This document shows, in pieces, positions 7,123 through 10,637 of a DNA stretch of 10,637 bases (positions within the stretch are counted from its first letter, which is position 1; each line of letters starts with the position of its first letter). The notes beneath the pieces are model-generated. The model did no database searches, was not told the DNA's origin, and saw only the letters and a program-made list of their open reading frames with translations. This stretch comes from Promethearchaeota archaeon (GTDB lineage: Archaea > Asgardarchaeota > Lokiarchaeia > Sigynarchaeales > SOKP01): NCBI GenBank assembly GCA_019057975.1, contig JAHLWJ010000150.1, forward strand, positions 1 to 10,637, written 5' to 3'. A program made the translations under genes and the position numbers.

Positions 7123-8109
7123 GTGAAAGTTAAGGGTGATCTTAAAAAATTTTATCTTAATCTAGGAAAGAATAAATACCAAAAAGGTAATTATGCTGAA
7201 GCCATTGAAGGTTTTGAAAAGGCAATGGAAAAGGGAGTAAAATCACAAGAGTGTTGCCCTGAACTAGATGATTCTTATTACAAATTGGCAAGACAGTATT
7301 GTAAAAAAGAATATTGGGAAAATGCGAAGAGATATATTTCCAAAGCCCTAAAATATAATCCTCACTCAGTTTTATACCTAAGATTAACAACGATCTTGGA
7401 TAAGAATATTAAAGATCCCCAGGCTTCTATGCATTTATATTTGAATCAGTATGGGAGTTATTACAATATTAAAGGTGAACTACAAACATTATTAGATTAT
7501 GCTAAGAAGAGGGGTATTGTGGTTGAGCCTGTAAATTTTGACCATGATAGATTTTCACCATTAATAAAAGAAACTTACTGTGTAGGTGTATATAGACCTG
7601 GATATGATAAAGATGCAGGTAATCCTTTTAGTAAAGCAATACGTTATATAAAGAAAGAAGGTTCTGATAAGATATCACCGTTTTTTGGCAAATTGATGGT
7701 AGAATATTTAGTGTTTGAAACCACCCTGGTTGATTGTTTAGATTTAGTAATACCTGTTCCAGCAGATCCATCAAGAAGAATAGATCGCGGTTATCATATA
7801 GTAGATCATATGAAAGAGCCATTTGAGAGAGTTCTTGCCCTGCCGGTATGTAAAGACATTGTAAAAAAGATCAAGAGTACACCATCTCTTCGTGGATACA
7901 GCAGAAAAGACCGCGCTGAAATTCTTTCAGGAGCCTTTCGCTTGATTAATCCAACAATTATAAGAAATAGAAATGTATTGATTATTGACGATGTGCTTAC
8001 TTATGGAACAACCATATGCGAGGTAGCAAAAACAATTAAGGAAGATAATCCTAAAGAAATATATGCCCTCGTACTTTCAAAAACAGAACATTCGAAAAGG
8101 GTAAGATGA
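7123..8109 (+). CDS. TPR-ComF-like phosphoribosyltransferase fusion
   Basis: This 328-aa cytoplasmic protein has two parts. Residues 7-90 form about two TPR-like helical hairpins, with YQKGNYAEAIEGFEKAM and YWENAKRYISKALKYNP as typical repeats. Residues 150-320 are a type I phosphoribosyltransferase of the ComF class. Evidence is VIPVPADPSRRIDRGYH (209-225), matching the ComF 'vPVPl...R..RGfnq' segment, then a region equivalent to 'eR..N..gaF' (263-272), and the PRPP-binding loop VLIIDDVLTYGTT (285-297). The paired aspartates and the glycine-threonine turn are intact, so PRPP binding is likely. The usual ComF N-terminal zinc finger is absent, and the TPR part takes its place. The GTG start is preceded by GAAAGG five bases away, and an upstream GTG runs straight into a stop. 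The stop overlaps the dprA-like ATG by 4 bp (ATGA), so translation is coupled. The acceptor substrate is unknown. Confidence 0.85.
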   Translation: MKVKGDLKKFYLNLGKNKYQKGNYAEAIEGFEKAMEKGVKSQECCPELDDSYYKLARQYCKKEYWENAKRYISKALKYNPHSVLYLRLTTILDKNIKDPQASMHLYLNQYGSYYNIKGELQTLLDYAKKRGIVVEPVNFDHDRFSPLIKETYCVGVYRPGYDKDAGNPFSKAIRYIKKEGSDKISPFFGKLMVEYLVFETTLVDCLDLVIPVPADPSRRIDRGYHIVDHMKEPFERVLALPVCKDIVKKIKSTPSLRGYSRKDRAEILSGAFRLINPTIIRNRNVLIIDDVLTYGTTICEVAKTIKEDNPKEIYALVLSKTEHSKRVR

Positions 8110-9377
8110 TGGATGAAGAATTAATATATCTTAAAGCACTCGAATTAATTTCAGGATTTGGACCCTTCAGGATCTCTTCCCTTCTCAAAGATTTTTCAAA
8201 ACCAAGCAATGTTTTTTTAGCTAAGGAGGAACAACTCCTTTCCTTAAAATATATACCTAAGAGAATAATCAAACAGTTTATAAAAAAAAGAGACGATGTA
8301 CTTCATCAAGCTAGAAAGAAAATGTATAAGGATATTAAAACAGCTAAAAGAATATCTGCATCTTTTATTTCAATTTTAGATTTCAATTATCCTAAACACC
8401 TTAGAGAGGTTAAGAATGTTTCACCCCCAATTCTTTACTATAAAGGGAATTTAGAAGTAATTAGAGAACGAGCCATCTCTATAATTGGTACACGGAATCC
8501 GTCATCATGGGCAAAGGAATTAGCATACAGACTTGGATACTTATTCGCAAAAAAAGGGTGGGTTATTATTAGTGGGATGGCTTCTGGGATAGATAGAGAA
8601 GCTCATCTTGGTGTTTTGAAAGCAAAAGGAAGTACAGTAGCAGTATTAGGAGGTGGGGTAGATAAAATCTATCCTAAGGAAAATGCGGATATTTATTTAG
8701 AGATAGCTAAGCATGGATGTATTGTTTCAGAATATAGTTTCGGTTCCCAACCAGAACCCTCTAATTTAAAGAAAAGAAATAGGATCATTGGAGCGTTATC
8801 CAAAGGTATTATAGTTGTAGAAGCACCTATTGATAGTGGAGCCTTTAATGCCGTTCGCTTTGCATTGGAAAATAGAAGACCTATTTTTACACCAAGACCA
8901 ACGATTTTAGATAGTATAAGTGAAGGAAATATTAAGCTCATTGCATGCAGAGAGGCATACGAACTCCCAAAAAATAATTTATATGAGTTTATTGATGAGA
9001 AAATTAAAAATTGGTCTATAAATAAAGAAAGGTTTTTACCTATAACTAAGGATAAAAATTACATAGCTTCTTTTAGTCAAGAAGATAAAATTCTTTGGTT
9101 TTTAACCGAACTAAAAAAAGCCCAGTCTATTAAAAATATATTGAAAGAAAAAAGAGAATCTGATTATGATAAATGGTTTAACGAATTTCAGTCTTATGTT
9201 ACTTCATCACAAGATGCTCAAAATAAAGAATTTTTTGAAGATTTCTTGAGGAAATTTCACAATAAAAGGTTTTTTTTAAAAAGTAAACAAAAGCTATCTA
9301 ACTTGTTGCACCAATTTATAAATGAGCGTATAGAAAAGATTGCTGTCCAAAAATTTATCAATGATAATTTCAAATAG
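8106..9377 (+). CDS. DprA/Smf-family Rossmann protein with unusual C-terminus
   Basis: The 423-aa protein has an N-terminal helical SAM/HhH-like part (about residues 1-70) and a DprA-type Rossmann domain (about 105-290). Signature segments are AISIIGTRNPS (123-133), SGMASGIDREAH (156-167), AVLGGGVDKIYPKEN (179-193) and RNRII (224-228). These form the DprA nucleotide/ssDNA-binding face, so I am confident of the family. Classical DprA binds ssDNA and loads RecA during transformation. Two things argue for another job here. The 'GSLITA' segment after the second strand is replaced by DSGAFNAV (243-250). From about residue 295 on there is no recognisable winged helix but a lysine-rich helical extension of about 130 residues, making the protein longer than most DprA. 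It overlaps the PRTase gene by 4 bp and lies 2 bp from the HAD gene. I give no gene symbol because a housekeeping role is unlikely. Confidence 0.85.
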   Translation: MMDEELIYLKALELISGFGPFRISSLLKDFSKPSNVFLAKEEQLLSLKYIPKRIIKQFIKKRDDVLHQARKKMYKDIKTAKRISASFISILDFNYPKHLREVKNVSPPILYYKGNLEVIRERAISIIGTRNPSSWAKELAYRLGYLFAKKGWVIISGMASGIDREAHLGVLKAKGSTVAVLGGGVDKIYPKENADIYLEIAKHGCIVSEYSFGSQPEPSNLKKRNRIIGALSKGIIVVEAPIDSGAFNAVRFALENRRPIFTPRPTILDSISEGNIKLIACREAYELPKNNLYEFIDEKIKNWSINKERFLPITKDKNYIASFSQEDKILWFLTELKKAQSIKNILKEKRESDYDKWFNEFQSYVTSSQDAQNKEFFEDFLRKFHNKRFFLKSKQKLSNLLHQFINERIEKIAVQKFINDNFK

Positions 9378-9379
9378 TT

Positions 9380-10030
9380 ATGAAATTTTTTTCATGTATT
9401 TTATTTGACTTTGAAGGAGTATTATTTGATCCTCATAGAATTATAAGAGAAGCTTATAATGCTGCCTTTAATAAATGTCATGAAAATACCCCATCAACTG
9501 CTTTTCTAAACGAATGTTTAACATTTTCACCTTACACTGTAATTAAAAAACTTCAATTAAAAAATCCATCAATAGTTCTAAAGGAATATGAGAAAATTTA
9601 CTTACAATTAGCTAAAATACCTAACTATGTTGTACTGTATGAAAATGTATTGTTAACATTAAAAACACTTAAGCGAAGAGGGGTGAAAATAGGAGTTGTG
9701 ACTTCTCAAAAGAAAGAGCGATTTGTTGCTATAGCTACACAAGCTAATATCTTGCCGTTACTTAATGTTACAATAACTCCGAGTGAATGTGGGTTGTTTA
9801 GGATGAAACCTAAGCCTTTCGGGATAGAAATGGCACTTAGAAAGGTTGGGGAACATGCTGCTAATTCCGCATTTGTAGGAGATTCGCCAGAAGATATGAT
9901 TGCTGCAAAGAAAGCAAATGTTTTTAGTATAGGTGCGTTATGGGGATTGCATCCTGAATCTGCTTTATTAGCTATGAAGCCAGACTATTTATGTAGAAAG
10001 ATCGAAGACATCTTGCAGATAGAAATTTGA
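9380..10030 (+). CDS. HAD-superfamily hydrolase with a D-to-E change in motif I
   Basis: The 216-aa protein has the four HAD motifs in order. Motif I is LFDFEGVLFD (8-17) with nucleophile D10, motif II is VVTSQ (107-110) with T108/S109, motif III is K143 in RMKPKP, and motif IV is GDSPEDM (167-173) with D168 and D172. A helical C1-type cap fits residues 15-85, as in phosphoglycolate-phosphatase-like enzymes that act on small phosphorylated substrates. The odd point is residue 12. HAD phosphatases carry a second Asp (DxD) as general acid/base, and here it is Glu. Phosphonatases and dehalogenases also deviate at this position, so hydrolysis of another bond or slow turnover is possible. The ATG is 2 bp after the DprA stop with no separate Shine-Dalgarno sequence, which indicates coupled translation. 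Acting on a product of the neighbouring phosphoribosyltransferase is inference. Confidence 0.85.
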   Translation: MKFFSCILFDFEGVLFDPHRIIREAYNAAFNKCHENTPSTAFLNECLTFSPYTVIKKLQLKNPSIVLKEYEKIYLQLAKIPNYVVLYENVLLTLKTLKRRGVKIGVVTSQKKERFVAIATQANILPLLNVTITPSECGLFRMKPKPFGIEMALRKVGEHAANSAFVGDSPEDMIAAKKANVFSIGALWGLHPESALLAMKPDYLCRKIEDILQIEI

Positions 10031-10047
10031 GCTATCTATTTAGCTAA

Positions 10048-10254
10048 AAATTGAGAAAGTTAAGATAGAATAAGGGAATGACTCAGAAACAATTAGCCTA
10101 AAATTCTGGATTTGTTTTCAAAATTTATATTTCTGAGATTAATAGTGGAAAGTATATTTATTCTAAGGAGTGGCTAAGAAAGATTATAAAGGTTTTAAGT
10201 GTACTATTTATTAAGTTATATGACCATTTTTATTACTTTTATTCAAAATTATAG
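10048..10254 (+). pseudogene. degraded XRE-family helix-turn-helix gene
   Basis: One frame reads LRKLR, stop (TAG 10066-10068), NKGMTQKQLA, stop (TAA 10099-10101), then NSGF and KIYISEINSGKYIYSKEWLRK, ending at TAG 10252-10254. Lined up with XRE repressors ('LRkLReekGlTQkeLAekSGls..yIsqiEnGkr.PSlevLlkIAkaL.V'), nearly every conserved position is present, interrupted by the two stops. One extra residue sits before YISEI. It therefore looks like a recently killed regulator rather than chance similarity. Such regulators often control neighbouring accessory genes or phage/plasmid functions, so it may once have governed this region. A TAA also lies just upstream of the first LRKLR codons, so the true start is lost. 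Confidence 0.7.
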
Positions 10255-10270
10255 ATAGAACTGTATCAAT

Positions 10271-10504
10271 GTGATGAAGCATTTGAAAAAGTTTTATTAT
10301 TATTTTATTGTACGATCGAAATTAGTAGTTACTACAACAGAAACAAAATATTTTGAATTTTTGAAAGATATGAGATACATCGAATATGTAGGTGAGGGCG
10401 AAGAACAGATTGTTAAAATTACACCCCTCGGTTTAAATTTCTTATCCTATGTTAAAGAACTATACCGAACAACATATAGAGATAGACCGGGGATGAAGTT
10501 TTAA
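10271..10504 (+). CDS. small winged-helix-like protein, 77 aa
   Basis: I do not recognise a family with certainty. The sequence TTTETKYFEFLKDMRYIEYVGEGEEQIVKITPLGLNFL, written here in parts as TTTETKYFEFLKDM (21-34), RYIEYVGEGEEQ (35-46) and IVKITPLGLNFL (47-58), resembles the recognition helix, wing and 'T..G..fl' end of a small winged-helix DNA-binding domain. The N-terminus is short, so this may be a truncated relative of a longer regulator. Two adjacent starts are possible, GTG at 10271 and ATG at 10274. An in-frame TAG at 10256-10258 rules out an earlier one, and no good ribosome site is visible. It lies just after the dead XRE gene in a different frame. Confidence 0.5.
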   Translation: MMKHLKKFYYYFIVRSKLVVTTTETKYFEFLKDMRYIEYVGEGEEQIVKITPLGLNFLSYVKELYRTTYRDRPGMKF

Positions 10505-10528
10505 TTAAAATATCTTTTATTATAATTC

Positions 10529-10540
10529 TTTTATATAAAA
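10529..10540. repeat. third copy of palindrome TTTTATATAAAA
   Basis: This 12-bp perfect palindrome is identical to the cores of the direct repeats at 1139-1150 and 6663-6674. Here it lies about 43 bp before the ATG at 10583. The flanks do not match the longer repeat. It may be an AT-rich promoter element or a protein site, or chance. Confidence 0.3.
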
Positions 10541-10582
10541 AAGAGTAAAATTTCAAGAGTTGGAAATAAAAAAGGTAAAAAC

Positions 10583-10637
10583 ATGGGCATATTTAAATTT
10601 TTTAAAATGAATATGATGAAAATAAAGAAAGATGTTA
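10583..10637 (+). CDS. partial gene running off the right edge
   Basis: An ATG at 10583 is preceded by AAAGG (10571-10575) at a good spacing of 7 bases and opens MGIFKFFKMNMMKIKKDV without a stop up to the window end. Only 18 codons are visible, too few to assign a family. The 'MGxFxFFK' opening is common in small cytoplasmic bacterial proteins of diverse type. It may form a transcription unit with the 77-aa gene 78 bp upstream. Confidence 0.55.
   Translation, partial: MGIFKFFKMNMMKIKKDV

Noticed and set aside
7157..7390. Minus-strand frames inside the operon (also 7628-7822, 8051-8272, 8693-8941)
   Set aside because: They lie antisense to genes with clear PRTase and DprA motifs and show no domain of their own.
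7123..9377. Interpretation of comF and dprA homologues as a natural-competence locus
   Set aside because: Both proteins lack the usual accessory domains, are fused or extended, and are coupled to a HAD gene. The tight operon suggests a dedicated accessory function.
10082..10137. 8-bp inverted repeat CTCAGAAA / TTTCTGAG considered as a terminator of the operon
   Set aside because: The loop is about 40 nt, there is no T-tract after it, and it falls within the XRE pseudogene where coding similarity explains the sequence.

Overview
The window is AT-rich throughout, uses the standard code (TGA is a stop) and has Shine-Dalgarno-type ribosome sites such as GAGGA, GAAAGG and AAAGG. This fits a low-GC bacterium, perhaps a clostridial or similar thermophilic/anaerobic lineage, but no gene here fixes the taxon. 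It reads as an accessory, defence-island-like region: large conflict-type genes separated by decayed insertion sequences, a dead regulator and long non-coding stretches. There is no tRNA, rRNA or CRISPR array.

Left part (1-1785): an uncharacterised 233-aa protein on the minus strand, then two transposon relics. The first (about 829-1099) looks like an IS1595-type element that lost its middle: the transposase N-terminal zinc ribbon is joined almost directly to the transposase C-terminus, and both inverted ends survive. The second (about 1294-1726) is the 3' end of an IS1182-like element with only the C-terminal 113 residues of its transposase.

Centre (1786-6270, minus strand): one 1494-aa protein with an N-terminal DUF4297/Cap4-like nuclease domain, a STAND-type P-loop NTPase and about 900 residues of helical repeats. 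This is the layout of Avs-like anti-phage sensors. A non-coding region of about 850 bp follows (6271-7122). It holds a candidate promoter for the large gene, a long dyad structure, the second copy of a 30-bp direct repeat whose first copy lies at 1137-1166, and an extended -10 promoter for the next operon.

Right part (7123-10030, plus strand): a tight operon of three genes. They encode a TPR protein fused to a ComF-like phosphoribosyltransferase, a DprA/Smf-family Rossmann protein with an unusual C-terminus, and a HAD-family hydrolase. The first two overlap by 4 bp and the last two are 2 bp apart, so the three products probably work together. I infer a nucleotide-handling conflict or signalling system rather than ordinary competence: the ComF zinc finger and the DprA winged helix are both missing, and a HAD enzyme is added. 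This operon and the STAND nuclease are the best candidates for an undescribed system.

Right edge (10031-10637): a degraded XRE-type helix-turn-helix gene with two in-frame stops, a 77-aa winged-helix-like protein, and the first 18 codons of a gene that runs off the window.
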